Notes under the pieces: generated by a model
Told to the model about the DNA's origin: nothing
Databases searched by the model: none
What the model saw: only the letters and a program-made list of their open reading frames with translations
In this document: positions 53,041 to 61,550 of the stretch, in pieces
How positions within the stretch are numbered: position 1 is the stretch's first letter
How the letters are laid out: the number at the start of each line of letters is the position of its first letter
Translations under genes and position numbers: made by a program
From: Parvibaculum lavamentivorans DS-1
GTDB taxonomy: Bacteria; Pseudomonadota; Alphaproteobacteria; Parvibaculales; Parvibaculaceae
Direction: 5' to 3'
Length of the DNA: 64,000 bases
Assembly: GCF_000017565.1 (NCBI RefSeq)
Contig: NC_009719.1
Coordinates: 2,215,001 to 2,279,000 of the forward strand

Positions 53041-54939
53041 ATGGGACGCTACAAGGACACCTACGACGCCTGGAAGCGCGATCCGGAAGGCTTCTGGGCG
53101 GAGGCGGCGAAGGAGATCGACTGGTTCAAGCCCGCCGATAAAATCCTCGAAGAGAAAAACGGCCTCTCCCGCTGGTTCGTCGGCGCCGAAACCAATTCCT
53201 GCTGGAATGCGCTCGACCGCCATGTGAAGGCGGGCCATGGCGACCGCACCGCGCTCATCTATGACAGCGCCATGCTCGGCCGCGTGAAAAAATTCACTTA
53301 CGCCGAACTCCTCGACAAGGTCGCGACCTTCGCGGGCGTCCTCCAATCCCACGGCATAACGAAGGGCGACCGCGTCCTCATCTATATGCCGATGGTGCCG
53401 CAGGCCGCCGTCGCCATGCTCGCCTGCGCGCGGCTGGGCGCGATCCATTCGGTCGTCTTCGGCGGCTTCGCGGCGAAGGAGCTCGCGACCCGCATCGACG
53501 ATGCCAAGCCGAAGCTCATCGTGTCTGCCTCCTGCGGCCTCGAGCCCGGCCGCGTCATCGCCTACAAGCCGCTCATGGACAAGGCGATCGAGATGAGCGC
53601 GCACAAACCCGCCGCCTGCATCGTCCTCCAGCGCGAGATGGAAGAAGCGCCGCTGATCCCGGGCCGCGATTTCGACTGGAAGGCGGAGATGGACAAGGCC
53701 GCCGCCGCGAACAACAAGCCCGATTGCGTGTCCGTCGCCGCCACCGACCCGCTTTATGTCCTCTACACATCCGGCACCACCGGCAAGCCCAAGGGCGTCG
53801 TCCGCGACAATGGCGGCCACATGGTGGCGCTCAAATGGTCGATGAAAAATGTCTACGACATCGACCCCGGCGACACGTTCTGGGCGGCCTCCGATGTCGG
53901 CTGGGTCGTCGGCCATTCCTACATCGTCTATGCGCCGCTCTTTCATGGCTGCACCACCATCCTCTTCGAGGGCAAGCCCGTCGGCACGCCGGATGCCGGC
54001 ACCTATTGGCGCATCATCGCGGAGCATGGCGTGAAGGCGCTCTTCACCGCGCCCACAGCCTTCCGCGCCATCCGCAAGGAAGACCCGAAGGCCGAACTCG
54101 TCGGCAAATACGACCTCACGAAATTCGAGGTGCTCTATCTCGCGGGCGAGCGCGCCGATCCCGACACGATCCAGTGGGCGGAGCAGGCGTTGCAGCGGCC
54201 GGTCATCGACCATTGGTGGCAGACCGAAAGCGGCTGGCCGATGGTCTCGAACCCGATGGGCATCGAGCGGCTGCCGGTGAAGCACGGCTCGCCCTCCGTG
54301 CCGCTGCCCGGCTATGAAATCCATGTCGTCGACGAAGCCTGCAAACAGGTCGGGCCGAACACGACCGGCGCCATCGTCGTCAAGCTGCCGCTGCCACCGG
54401 GCTGCCTGCCGACGCTCTGGGAAAACGAGGCAGGCTTCCGCGAAAGCTACCTCGCGGATTATCCCGGCTACTACAAGACGGCCGATGCCGGCTTCCTTGA
54501 TGAAGACGGCTATCTCTACGTGATGAGCCGCACCGACGACATCATCAACGTCGCCGGCCACCGCCTCTCCACCGGCGGCATGGAGGAAGTCCTCGCCGCC
54601 CATCCGGACGTCGCCGAATGCGCCGTCATCGGCATCGCGGATGCGATGAAGGGTCAGGTCCCGGTCGGCTTCCTCGTCCTCAATGCGGGCGTCGCGCGCC
54701 CCGCTGCCGAGATCGAGCAGGAAGCCGTACAATTGATCCGTGAACGGATCGGCCCCGTCGCCTCCTTCAGGAAAGCGATGGTCGTCCAGCGCCTCCCGAA
54801 AACCCGCTCCGGCAAGGTGCTCCGCGGCACCATGCGCAAGATCGCCGATGGCGCGGAATGGACCACGCCCGCCACCATCGACGACCCGGCGATCCTCGAC
54901 GAGATCAAGACGGTGCTGGAGCGGGAACTGGCGCGGTAG
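53041..54939 (+). CDS. prpE: Propionyl-CoA synthetase (PrpE-like)
   Basis: A 632-residue acyl-CoA synthetase of the acetyl/propionyl type. Motifs are YTSGTTGKPKGVVRDNGGH, the acyl pocket ASDVGWVVGHSYIVYAPLFH, WWQTESGWPM, RTDDIINVAGHRLSTGGMEE and the catalytic Lys in LPKTRSGKVLRG. YRWF-like N-terminal WNALDRHVKAGHGDRTALIY and the VVR segment favour PrpE over AcsA. It makes propionyl-CoA from propionate. No methylcitrate genes are in the window. Confidence 0.88.
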   Translation: MGRYKDTYDAWKRDPEGFWAEAAKEIDWFKPADKILEEKNGLSRWFVGAETNSCWNALDRHVKAGHGDRTALIYDSAMLGRVKKFTYAELLDKVATFAGVLQSHGITKGDRVLIYMPMVPQAAVAMLACARLGAIHSVVFGGFAAKELATRIDDAKPKLIVSASCGLEPGRVIAYKPLMDKAIEMSAHKPAACIVLQREMEEAPLIPGRDFDWKAEMDKAAAANNKPDCVSVAATDPLYVLYTSGTTGKPKGVVRDNGGHMVALKWSMKNVYDIDPGDTFWAASDVGWVVGHSYIVYAPLFHGCTTILFEGKPVGTPDAGTYWRIIAEHGVKALFTAPTAFRAIRKEDPKAELVGKYDLTKFEVLYLAGERADPDTIQWAEQALQRPVIDHWWQTESGWPMVSNPMGIERLPVKHGSPSVPLPGYEIHVVDEACKQVGPNTTGAIVVKLPLPPGCLPTLWENEAGFRESYLADYPGYYKTADAGFLDEDGYLYVMSRTDDIINVAGHRLSTGGMEEVLAAHPDVAECAVIGIADAMKGQVPVGFLVLNAGVARPAAEIEQEAVQLIRERIGPVASFRKAMVVQRLPKTRSGKVLRGTMRKIADGAEWTTPATIDDPAILDEIKTVLERELAR

Positions 54940-54967
54940 GGGAGAGGGCGTCCCTCAAATAAAAATG

Positions 54968-55048
54968 TTACCCCGGCGAAAGCCGGGGTCCATGGGCGGA
55001 TGACAAAAATACGCAAGTCAGATGGATCCCGGCTTTCGCCGGGATGAC
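54968..55048. repeat. Inverted pair of REP-like hairpin elements
   Basis: CCCCGGCGAAAGCCGGGG (54971-54988) and, inverted, TCCCGGCTTTCGCCGGGA (55027-55044), each followed by a TCCATS flank. A third copy is at 58663-58680. These look like a dispersed intergenic palindromic repeat, and the pair could also terminate prpE and the convergent dehydrogenase gene. Confidence 0.8.
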
Positions 55049-55077
55049 ACAGTATTTATATCCGCTATCGCCACAGG

Positions 55078-56100
55078 TCAGGAGCCCATCAGCCTCTCCC
55101 GAACGAGAACCGGCTTGATCGCCGGTTCGAGCAATGCGCTCGCCGCCTCCCCGGCATCGTAGACCGTCACGAGCCGCTCGGGATGTATGTGCCCGCAACG
55201 CGCAAGTTCGAGCACCTTCGGAATATGCGGGCCGACATTGGGCAGGCCGAACGACATCGACACGCCGCGCAGATACATGTCCCAGTAGGGAATTTCCGGG
55301 TCCTTGAGCAATATCGAAAGGTTCGACAAATGTCCGCCGGGCGCGAGACACAAGATCGCCGCGCGCAAGGCGAGGGCGTCGCGGGTCGCGCCAATGACCA
55401 CGGGGAAGGCGCGCGTGAAAGCCTCGGGCAGCGAGAGATGCGGGCGAGCGCCCAATTCCCTTGCCGCTTCGCGCCGCCGTTCATCGGCATCGACGAAGTC
55501 GACATGCCTGGCGCCGGCTGCAAGCGCATGTTCGGCGGCGAACAGGCCGAGGCTTTCGACGCCGCTCATCACGAGCACCGGCGCGCCGGGGTGGCGCGCA
55601 AGCCCGGTCGTCACGCCGATATAGGCATCGGTCAGATTATCGCTCGCACTCGCTACCGCGACGGGATCGACGCCATCTGGAAGCGGCTGCAGCATGGCAT
55701 CGGCATAGGGCACGCGCACTTCCTCTGAAAAGAGTCCGCCCCAGTCGCCGCCGATCGAAACGCCATAGCCGCTGAGGCCCGGATGCGCTTCGCAATGCGC
55801 GGGCATTCCGGCGCGGCACGGGCCGCATACGCCGCAATTGATGTGCCAGGGAATGACGACGACATCGCCCGGGCGCACACGGCGCACCTTGTCTCCGACC
55901 GCCAGCACTTCGCCCACCGCTTCGTGGCCGATGGCGAAAGGCGGTGCGAATGGCGTCGCGCCCGCAAGGATGCGGCGGTCCAGGTCGCAGGTGGTCGAGG
56001 CGATGGGCCGGACGATGGCTTCGAGATCCCCGGCGAGTGCAAGCGCGGGTCGTTCCTGCCATTCGAGCTTGCCCGGCGCGGCATAGATGAGTGATTGCAT
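55078..56100 (-). CDS. Zinc-dependent alcohol dehydrogenase (MDR family)
   Basis: A 340-residue medium-chain dehydrogenase. Catalytic zinc ligands lie in TTCDLDRRI and GHEAVGEVLAVGDKV; the four-cysteine structural zinc loop is NCGVCGPCRAGMPAHC. The nucleotide fold (VLVMSGVESLGLFAAEHALA) has GVESLG where GxGxxG is usual, so the cofactor site is altered. Its start faces a palindrome (56131-56149) shared with the MarR gene, which lies upstream on the same strand. Confidence 0.87.
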   Translation of the reverse strand: MQSLIYAAPGKLEWQERPALALAGDLEAIVRPIASTTCDLDRRILAGATPFAPPFAIGHEAVGEVLAVGDKVRRVRPGDVVVIPWHINCGVCGPCRAGMPAHCEAHPGLSGYGVSIGGDWGGLFSEEVRVPYADAMLQPLPDGVDPVAVASASDNLTDAYIGVTTGLARHPGAPVLVMSGVESLGLFAAEHALAAGARHVDFVDADERRREAARELGARPHLSLPEAFTRAFPVVIGATRDALALRAAILCLAPGGHLSNLSILLKDPEIPYWDMYLRGVSMSFGLPNVGPHIPKVLELARCGHIHPERLVTVYDAGEAASALLEPAIKPVLVRERLMGS

Positions 56101-56130
56101 GATGATCCCCTTGGGTTGACGGGCGCATCA

Positions 56131-56149
56131 TACATCAATATTGTTGATG
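56131..56149. promoter_or_regulatory. MarR-type operator before the dehydrogenase gene
   Basis: ACATCAA (56131-56137), TATTG, TTGATGT (56143-56149): a perfect 7-5-7 inverted repeat 31 bp before the dehydrogenase start. The core TCAA-N5-TTGA recurs at 56583-56595. Confidence 0.65.
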
Positions 56150-56155
56150 TTAAAG

Positions 56156-56623
56156 TCAGGCGTTGGTGGCGATCGCCTTCATCACCTCGGCCCAATGCTT
56201 TTCGGCGGTCTTGCCGGCGCGGCGGAAGGCCTCGCGCATCACATCGCGCTCCGCTTCCGAGGCGGCATGTTCTATCGCGCGGCCGCTCTCGGTCAGGTGA
56301 AGTCCCTTCGAGCGGTGCTCGGTGGGATTGCGGCTGACGGCCACGAAGCCCCGTTCCTGCAGCTGCTTGAGCGGGCGATGAAGGGCCTGGGCGCTGATGC
56401 CGAGATTGTCGCGAAGCGCCCCGACCGAAATGCCGTCGAACCGCGCGATGACGAAGAGAATGCGGTGATGGGCGCGGCCCATTCCGTGCTCTGCGAGCAG
56501 TTCATCGGCCTCGCGCGTCATGCCCTTGAGGCCGAAATACATGAGTTCGAGGCTGGGATCGAGCGGATCGATAGCCTTTAGGTCAACTCTGTTGACGCGA
56601 GTGAGTCTGGGTGGTTGAGTCAT
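56156..56623 (-). CDS. MarR family transcriptional regulator
   Basis: A 155-residue MarR regulator. The winged HTH reads HHRILFVIARFDGISVGALR, DNLGISAQALHRPLKQLQER, GFVAVSRNPTEHRSKGLHLT. It probably represses the adjacent dehydrogenase and itself, since both have TCAA-N5-TTGA operators. The upstream copy lies inside the first codons if the ATG at 56623 is used; Met28 (56542) would leave it outside, so the start is open. Confidence 0.87.
   Translation of the reverse strand: MTQPPRLTRVNRVDLKAIDPLDPSLELMYFGLKGMTREADELLAEHGMGRAHHRILFVIARFDGISVGALRDNLGISAQALHRPLKQLQERGFVAVSRNPTEHRSKGLHLTESGRAIEHAASEAERDVMREAFRRAGKTAEKHWAEVMKAIATNA
56582..56596. promoter_or_regulatory. MarR-type operator at the marR start
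   Basis: GTCAACTCTGTTGAC is a perfect 6-3-6 inverted repeat with the same TCAA-N5-TTGA core as the site at 56131-56149. Confidence 0.55.
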
Positions 56624-56640
56624 CGCCTATTTTTAGCGCG

Positions 56641-57123
56641 ATGCGGAGGGCGAAAGAAAGCCCGGTGTGCATTGAAGTGGAGAGTGGTTTGAGCGAGCAG
56701 AGAGGGGCCGACTATGCGGTCATCGAGATCAGGGGCGATGTAGACCGGCCGGTGGGCGAGGTATGGCCCATTGTCGGAGGTTTCTTCGATCTCGATAAGT
56801 GGCTCGGCGTTCCGTGCGTCGCTCAGTCCGGCGATGGCGGCATAGGCAGCATTCGTCTTGTCGGCGACGCCATTATCGAGCCGATGATCGGGGCCACGCA
56901 ATATTCCTATACCTATGCCCAGACCGAAGGCCCCATGGCGCCCTTTTTCTATCATGGCACCGTTGCGTGCGAGGGGCGTGGTGAGGCGCGCGCGACGATC
57001 GTCTACACGCTCGTTTACGACCAGTCGTCGATGGATGCGCAGAAACGCGCTTCCGAACGTACACGGATCGAAGCCCGGTTCGGCGGTGCCATCGAGGCCA
57101 TGAAACGCGCGGTGCTGGCATGA
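56641..57123 (+). CDS. SRPBCC (START/Bet v1-like) ligand-binding protein
   Basis: About 160 residues with the SRPBCC pattern: YAVIEIRGDVDRPVGEVWPI VGGFFDLDKWLG-type opening (the two parts are contiguous), central GSIRLVGD and a long C-terminal helix (RIEARFGGAIEAMKRAVLA). It binds a hydrophobic ligand or acts as a cyclase/dehydrase. The start is uncertain: ATG 56641 lacks a Shine-Dalgarno, whereas TTG 56689 has GGAGAG 4 nt upstream and starts right before the domain. It is divergent from marR and overlaps the thioesterase gene by 4 bp. Confidence 0.72.
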   Translation: MRRAKESPVCIEVESGLSEQRGADYAVIEIRGDVDRPVGEVWPIVGGFFDLDKWLGVPCVAQSGDGGIGSIRLVGDAIIEPMIGATQYSYTYAQTEGPMAPFFYHGTVACEGRGEARATIVYTLVYDQSSMDAQKRASERTRIEARFGGAIEAMKRAVLA

Positions 57124-57566
57124 ACGCCGAAATCCCGAACCACAGCGAAGCGGGGCTGAAGCTTATCCGGAGCGTTTTTGCCGGCGGCGGCTTCGGGCGC
57201 GGCATTGGCCAGACGCTCGGGCTTGTCGGCGTGTCGGCGGATCCGGGTGCCGTGGTGCTGGCGGGCGACCCGTCGGAGGATCATCAGAATCCGCTCGGCA
57301 CCGTTCATGGCGGCTATGTCGCGACCTTGCTCGACGGCGCGATGGCGCTTGCGCTCCAGACATGTCTCGATCCCGGTACGCCTTATGCGACGACCGACCT
57401 CAACATCAATTATCTGCGCGGCGTCAAACTGAACGTGGGAACGGTCCGCGCGGAGGGCAGGGTGATCGATCTCGGGCGGTCGCGCGCGCTGGCGGAAGCA
57501 CGCCTCGTCGGTCCCGACGGACAGCTTCACGCCTTTGCGACGGGGAGTTTTTCGGTCCGGCGGTGA
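57120..57566 (+). CDS. PaaI-type hotdog thioesterase
   Basis: A 148-residue hotdog protein with the PaaI signature QNPLGTVHGGYVATLLDGAM (HGG and Asp), TTDLNINYLRGVKLNVGTV and RVIDLGRSRALAEARLVG. It hydrolyses acyl- or aryl-CoA. Its ATG overlaps the SRPBCC stop, so the two act together, perhaps on an aromatic or polyketide-like CoA ester. A second, unlinked PaaI protein is encoded at 27591. Confidence 0.88.
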   Translation: MNAEIPNHSEAGLKLIRSVFAGGGFGRGIGQTLGLVGVSADPGAVVLAGDPSEDHQNPLGTVHGGYVATLLDGAMALALQTCLDPGTPYATTDLNINYLRGVKLNVGTVRAEGRVIDLGRSRALAEARLVGPDGQLHAFATGSFSVRR

Positions 57567-57699
57567 AGCGGGCCGCGGAACAAGGCACCGGGCGTGGGAG
57601 AACGCCCTCGTTTTCCCCCTCCTTCTCCCCATATATGCCCCTCAACAAACAATACGCCCCCGCACAAGCCGCGCGTTCCCATGGGCGCGGCGCAGGTGC

Positions 57700-57705
57700 T
57701 ATAAC
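57700..57705 (+). promoter_or_regulatory. Predicted -10 of the SDR gene
   Basis: TATAAC within GCTATAAC, a good alphaproteobacterial -10, 58 bp before the SDR start. No clear -35 is seen. Confidence 0.4.
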
Positions 57706-57762
57706 GCCCGCTTCCGGCGACCCCCTTTGGGCGGCCCCCTTCGGGCGACAAGGAGTATCCTC

Positions 57763-58593
57763 ATGGCTTCCGGCAATACACTCAGCGGCAAGGTCGCGAT
57801 CGTCACCGGCGGCGCCAGCGGCATCGGGCGCGCCATAGCGCATGCCTTCGCGAATGAAGGCGCGAAAGTCGTCATCGCCGATGTCGAGGAAGAGACGGGC
57901 GAGAAGACCGCCGCCGAAATCGTGGAAGGTGGCGGCGAGGCGATCTTCCGCTATTGCGATGTCGGCGAGCGTCTCGATGTGCGCAATCTCGTCTGCGCGG
58001 CGGGCGATGCTTTCGAGAAGGTCGACATCCTCGTCAACAATGCCGGCGTCGTCTCGAAGGGCAGCGATTTCCTGACGCTTGAGGAAGAAGAATTCGATCG
58101 CGTCATCCGCATCAATCTGAAGGGCCATTTCCTTGTCGGCCAGGCGGTGGCGCAGCGCATGGTCGCGCAGATCGAGGAAGGCCATGCGCCCGGCACCATC
58201 ATCAACATGTCGTCGATCAACGCCGTCGTCGCGATCCCCGCGCAGGCCGCCTATTCGGCGTCGAAAGGCGGCATCAAGCAGCTCACCGAAGCCATGGCGC
58301 TCTCGCTCGCGCCCTACGGCATCCGTGTCAACGCCATCGGTCCGGGCACGATCCAGACCGCGATGGCCGGCAACGTCAATGAGAACCCGGGCGCGAACAA
58401 GATGCTCCTGTCGCGCACGCCGCTCGGCCGCGTCGGCCAGCCGGAGGAAATCGCCTCCATCGCCGTCTTCCTCGCCTCGGATGGCGCCAGCTACATGACC
58501 GGCCAGACCGTCTACGCCGATGGCGGCCGCCTCTCGCTCAACTACACGGCCTTGCCGATGGCGAAAAAGAAGGGCGAGGAGAAGAAGGAGTAG
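57763..58593 (+). CDS. SDR family oxidoreductase
   Basis: A 276-residue classical short-chain dehydrogenase: cofactor loop VTGGASGIGRAIA, NNAG in ILVNNAGVV, catalytic Ser in INMSSINAV, YxxxK as YSASKGG and the C-terminal MTGQTVYADGGR. The acidic residue in VVIADVEEE favours NAD(H). It is 20-30 residues longer than usual because of a lysine/glutamate-rich tail (PMAKKKGEEKKE). AAGGAG precedes the ATG. The substrate is unknown. Confidence 0.9.
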   Translation: MASGNTLSGKVAIVTGGASGIGRAIAHAFANEGAKVVIADVEEETGEKTAAEIVEGGGEAIFRYCDVGERLDVRNLVCAAGDAFEKVDILVNNAGVVSKGSDFLTLEEEEFDRVIRINLKGHFLVGQAVAQRMVAQIEEGHAPGTIINMSSINAVVAIPAQAAYSASKGGIKQLTEAMALSLAPYGIRVNAIGPGTIQTAMAGNVNENPGANKMLLSRTPLGRVGQPEEIASIAVFLASDGASYMTGQTVYADGGRLSLNYTALPMAKKKGEEKKE

Positions 58594-58814
58594 GGCGGGG
58601 ACAAGTTTTCGTGGCGCCAGACGCAAATTTATTTATCCCCCAAGTCTCCCTCTCAAATGTCATCCCGGCGAAAGCCGGGATCCATGGGCGGGGCGGCCGG
58701 GAGAGGGCGGGGATAATTTTTCCAAATCCGCGTATCGCTCCGTACACAGACGGATAGAAATCCCTCTTTGTGACAGTTTCATAACAGTCCGGTGACAGTC
58801 GAAGCCCGAAACGA
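58594..58814. repeat. Intergenic REP copy and third TGACAGT-triplet module
   Basis: There is no gene in this convergent gap. It holds the REP palindrome TCCCGGCGAAAGCCGGGA (58663-58680), GCGGGGATAA near 58708 and TGACAGT (58771), TAACAGT (58782), TGACAGT (58793) at 11-bp spacing, as in the two copies near 21.2-21.4 kb. A single extra TGACAGT is at 58847. Confidence 0.7.
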
Positions 58815-58840
58815 AAAAGGCGCGGTTTCCCGCGCCTTTT
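58815..58840 (-). terminator. Terminator of trcR
   Basis: AAAAGGCGCGG (58815-58825), loop TTTC, CCGCGCCTTTT (58830-58840). Perfect 11-bp stem, 33 bp beyond the trcR stop. Confidence 0.85.
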
Positions 58841-58873
58841 GAATTGTGACAGTCGGTGCGAAAGAGGCGGGGA

Positions 58874-59602
58874 TTACTCCTCGTTCTCCTCGTCGATCTT
58901 GACGTCCTTGAGCTTCGCGAAAACGCTGTCGGCGTCGTAAGTCCTTTTCTCCTCGTCCACTTCCGGCTTCTTGTCCGGCTGGGCGATGGTGGCGTGGACG
59001 GGTGCCGTCGTTTCGCTCGCGGGCAGCAGCGTTTCCGAGGTGCCGGCGGCCTTGTTCGCCTTCTTGCGTTCGCGTTCGGCCTTGCGGGCAGCCTTCTGGA
59101 CGGCCGCGTCGAGTTCGATTTGCGTGCAGAGTCCGAGGGTTACGGGATCGACCGGCTTGATGTTCGGTGAGTTCCAGTGGCTGCGGTCGCGCACGGACTG
59201 GATCGTCGGCTTGGTCGTGCCGACGAGCTTGGAGACCTGCGCATCGGTCAGTTCCGGGTGGTTGCGGAGCAGCCAGGCGATGGCGTCCGGGCGGTCCTGG
59301 CGGCGCGAAACGGGGGTGTAGCGGGGCCCCTTGCGCACCGGCATGGGCGGCAATTTGTATTTGCTTTCAGAGACTTGCAGCCGGGTCGAGGGGTCTTTCT
59401 GGCAGCGTTCGATTTCCGCGCGGCTGAGCTGGCCGGAGGCCACCGGGTCCATGCCCTTGATGCCCTGCGCCACGTCGCCATCGGCGATCCCCTTCACTTC
59501 CAGCACGTGAAGGCCGCAGAAATCCGCCACTTGATCGAAAGTGAGCGACGTATTCTCGACGAGCCAGACGGCCGTCGCCTTGGGCATAAGGGGTTGGGTC
59601 AT
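58874..59602 (-). CDS. trcR: TrcR cell-cycle transcriptional regulator (DUF1013)
   Basis: A 242-residue DUF1013 protein. The conserved region runs from MTQPLMPKATAVWLVENTSL through TFDQVADFCGLHVLEVKGIA, PVSRRQDRPDAIAWLLRNHP and KLVGTTKPTIQSVRDRSHWN. HTH-like segments are visible, and the C-terminus is a charged low-complexity tail (DEEKRTYDADSVFAKLKDVK). TrcR is named as a cell-cycle regulator in alphaproteobacteria. ATG 59602 was chosen over an upstream in-frame start at 59656. Confidence 0.92.
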   Translation of the reverse strand: MTQPLMPKATAVWLVENTSLTFDQVADFCGLHVLEVKGIADGDVAQGIKGMDPVASGQLSRAEIERCQKDPSTRLQVSESKYKLPPMPVRKGPRYTPVSRRQDRPDAIAWLLRNHPELTDAQVSKLVGTTKPTIQSVRDRSHWNSPNIKPVDPVTLGLCTQIELDAAVQKAARKAERERKKANKAAGTSETLLPASETTAPVHATIAQPDKKPEVDEEKRTYDADSVFAKLKDVKIDEENEE

Positions 59603-59736
59603 GTCGGTTCCTCTGATCCACCCGGGGCTTCCCGGATAAACCGCTTTCATGTCCATCGATGAGTGGATTAGGCCGTTATATAAGGCGAAAAGCCGGTCAT
59701 TGAAAGCGGGAATGAGCGGGTGCGGACGAAATGTGA

Positions 59737-59770
59737 AAAAGGCCGGAATCCCGAGGAATTCCGGCCTTTT
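59737..59770. terminator. Intrinsic terminator downstream of the SYLF gene
   Basis: AAAAGGCCGGAAT, 7-8-nt loop, ATTCCGGCCTTTT. The near-perfect stem with A and T tracts works in both directions; it lies 20 bp after the SYLF stop. Confidence 0.85.
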
Positions 59771-59789
59771 GATGTTTGGTATCCGAGGG

Positions 59790-60350
59790 TTAGCGGTTGA
59801 TCTCGGTGATCTTCGTGCCCTCGATGCTCACGCCGGCCATCAGGCCCGACTGGTCGAAAATGAACGCATAGGCGTCCTCTTTCAGCGTCGAAGTCGAGAG
59901 GTTCTTGGCGATGCCCTCATCAACCACGACCACCGTCGGGCCAACGCCGACTTCCCAGCCATGCGAGTCCTTCAGATATTTCACGGCTTCGTCATTCATG
60001 AGGAAAACCGCATAGCCGTAGGACTGGGCGCCGGCCTGCAGACCCCAGGAACCGGTCACGGAGTTGTAGTAATTGTTGACCTTGCCGTCTTCCATCAGCA
60101 CGCCTTCACCATAGGCGCCGCCGAAAACGAGGCCGGCCTTCACGATGCTCGGAAAGACGAGAATGGCTTCTGCCTTTTCGGAGATGTCCTTGGCGACAGA
60201 GTTGGTCTTGTAGAGCTTGTCGAGCGCGTGCTGCGCTTCGGTGTTGAGATCTTCCGCCGTTGCGGCCTTTGCGGTGTCAATGGTTCCCAGTGAAACCAGC
60301 GCCGCGGCTGCGAAGAGGACTGCCATCAGGCTGCGCCGTGTTGTGGCCAT
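59790..60350 (-). CDS. YSC84-related SYLF-domain protein
   Basis: A 186-residue exported protein. A signal peptide (MATTRRSLMAVLFAAAALVS) ends near AKAAT; the double Arg is not a full Tat motif. The SYLF lipid-binding domain follows: AILVFPSIVKAGLVFGGAYG, EGVLMEDGKVNNYYNSVTGS, GLQAGAQSYGYAVFLMND. Bacterial SYLF proteins are periplasmic or outer-membrane-associated with poorly known function. It is flanked by its own terminator. Confidence 0.88.
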   Translation of the reverse strand: MATTRRSLMAVLFAAAALVSLGTIDTAKAATAEDLNTEAQHALDKLYKTNSVAKDISEKAEAILVFPSIVKAGLVFGGAYGEGVLMEDGKVNNYYNSVTGSWGLQAGAQSYGYAVFLMNDEAVKYLKDSHGWEVGVGPTVVVVDEGIAKNLSTSTLKEDAYAFIFDQSGLMAGVSIEGTKITEINR

Positions 60351-60454
60351 GTTGTGTGATCCCTGTGTAATGAAAATCGTCCGGCGGCGTTCCTTGCCGC
60401 CTGCCGTAACTACGGTTCAGGGAAAAGAAGGTTCCGTAAGTCGGGAACCTCGCG

Positions 60455-61453
60455 TCAGACCGTCAATACGATCTTGCCGATATGGCTGCTTTTTTCCATA
60501 AGGGCATGGGCTTTTGCTGCATCCGCCAGCGGAAAAACGCTGTCGATCTGCGGCTTTACGCGACCGGCATCGAGTAGGGGCCACACTTTCGTCTTGAGTG
60601 CCGATGCCAGCGCCGCCTTCTCCTCGATGCTGCGCGGCCGCAATGTCGAGCCGGTCAGCGTCAGCCGTTTCAGCATGACCGGCATGAAATTCACTTCCGC
60701 CGTCGATCCATTGAGAAAGGCGATGGAGACGATCCGTCCATCTGTCGCGCAGGCCTGAATGTTGCGCGCAATATAATCTCCGCCCACCATGTCGAGAATG
60801 ACGTCGACGCCGCGTCCATCCGTCAGCCGCTTTGCTTCGGCCACGAAATCCTGCTCGCGGTAATTCACCGCCGCATGCGCGCCAAGTTTTTCGCACGCCG
60901 CGCATTTCTCGGCGGAGCCCGCTGTTGCGATCACGGTCGAGCCGAAAAGCGACGCGAGCTGTATCGCCGTCGTGCCGATGCCGCTCGAACCGCCATGCAC
61001 GAGAAGCGTCTCGCCGGGTTTCAGCGCACCGCGCTCGAAGACGTTGGTCCAGACCGTGAAGAATGTTTCCGGCAGCGCCGCTGCTTCCGTCATCGTGAAG
61101 CCTTGCGGTACGGGCAGGGCATGCGCCTCATGTGCGAGGCAGTATTCCGCATAGCCGCCACCGCCGACCAGCGCGCAGACCTTGTCGCCCGCTTTCCACA
61201 TCGTCACGCCGGGTCCCGTCGCAACAACTTCACCCGCGACCTCGAGACCCGGCGTTTCGGGGGAGCCGGGCGGCGCCGGGTAGAGGCCCATGCGCTGGAT
61301 CGTGTCGGGGCGGTTGATGCCGGCAGCCGCGACCTTGATGAGGATTTCGCCATGGCCCGGCTCCGGGGTCGCGATCTCGCGCAATTCCAGCACCTCAGGG
61401 CCGCCCGGTTCGCGGATGGCTATGGCTTTCATGGTTTTGGGGAGCGTCGTCAT
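60455..61453 (-). CDS. NAD(P)H quinone oxidoreductase (QOR/PIG3 type)
   Basis: A 332-residue zinc-free MDR enzyme. It begins MKAIAIREPGGPEVLELREI after a short leader, and shows AGINRPDTIQRMGLYPAPPG, LLVHGGSSGIGTTAIQLASL and VDVILDMVGGDYIARN, as in PIG3-type quinone reductases. It uses NADPH to reduce quinones or enals. No structural-zinc cysteines are present. ATG 61453 was chosen because CCGAGG sits about 5 nt upstream. Confidence 0.92.
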   Translation of the reverse strand: MTTLPKTMKAIAIREPGGPEVLELREIATPEPGHGEILIKVAAAGINRPDTIQRMGLYPAPPGSPETPGLEVAGEVVATGPGVTMWKAGDKVCALVGGGGYAEYCLAHEAHALPVPQGFTMTEAAALPETFFTVWTNVFERGALKPGETLLVHGGSSGIGTTAIQLASLFGSTVIATAGSAEKCAACEKLGAHAAVNYREQDFVAEAKRLTDGRGVDVILDMVGGDYIARNIQACATDGRIVSIAFLNGSTAEVNFMPVMLKRLTLTGSTLRPRSIEEKAALASALKTKVWPLLDAGRVKPQIDSVFPLADAAKAHALMEKSSHIGKIVLTV

Positions 61454-61550
61454 AGGCACCTCGGAGGATTTCAGGGCGCGGGCCGGGTTGCAGGTCTAGC
61501 CTGCGCTCCGCACACTGGCAACCGCAGGCGGCGAGCGAAGGAGAGGCAGG

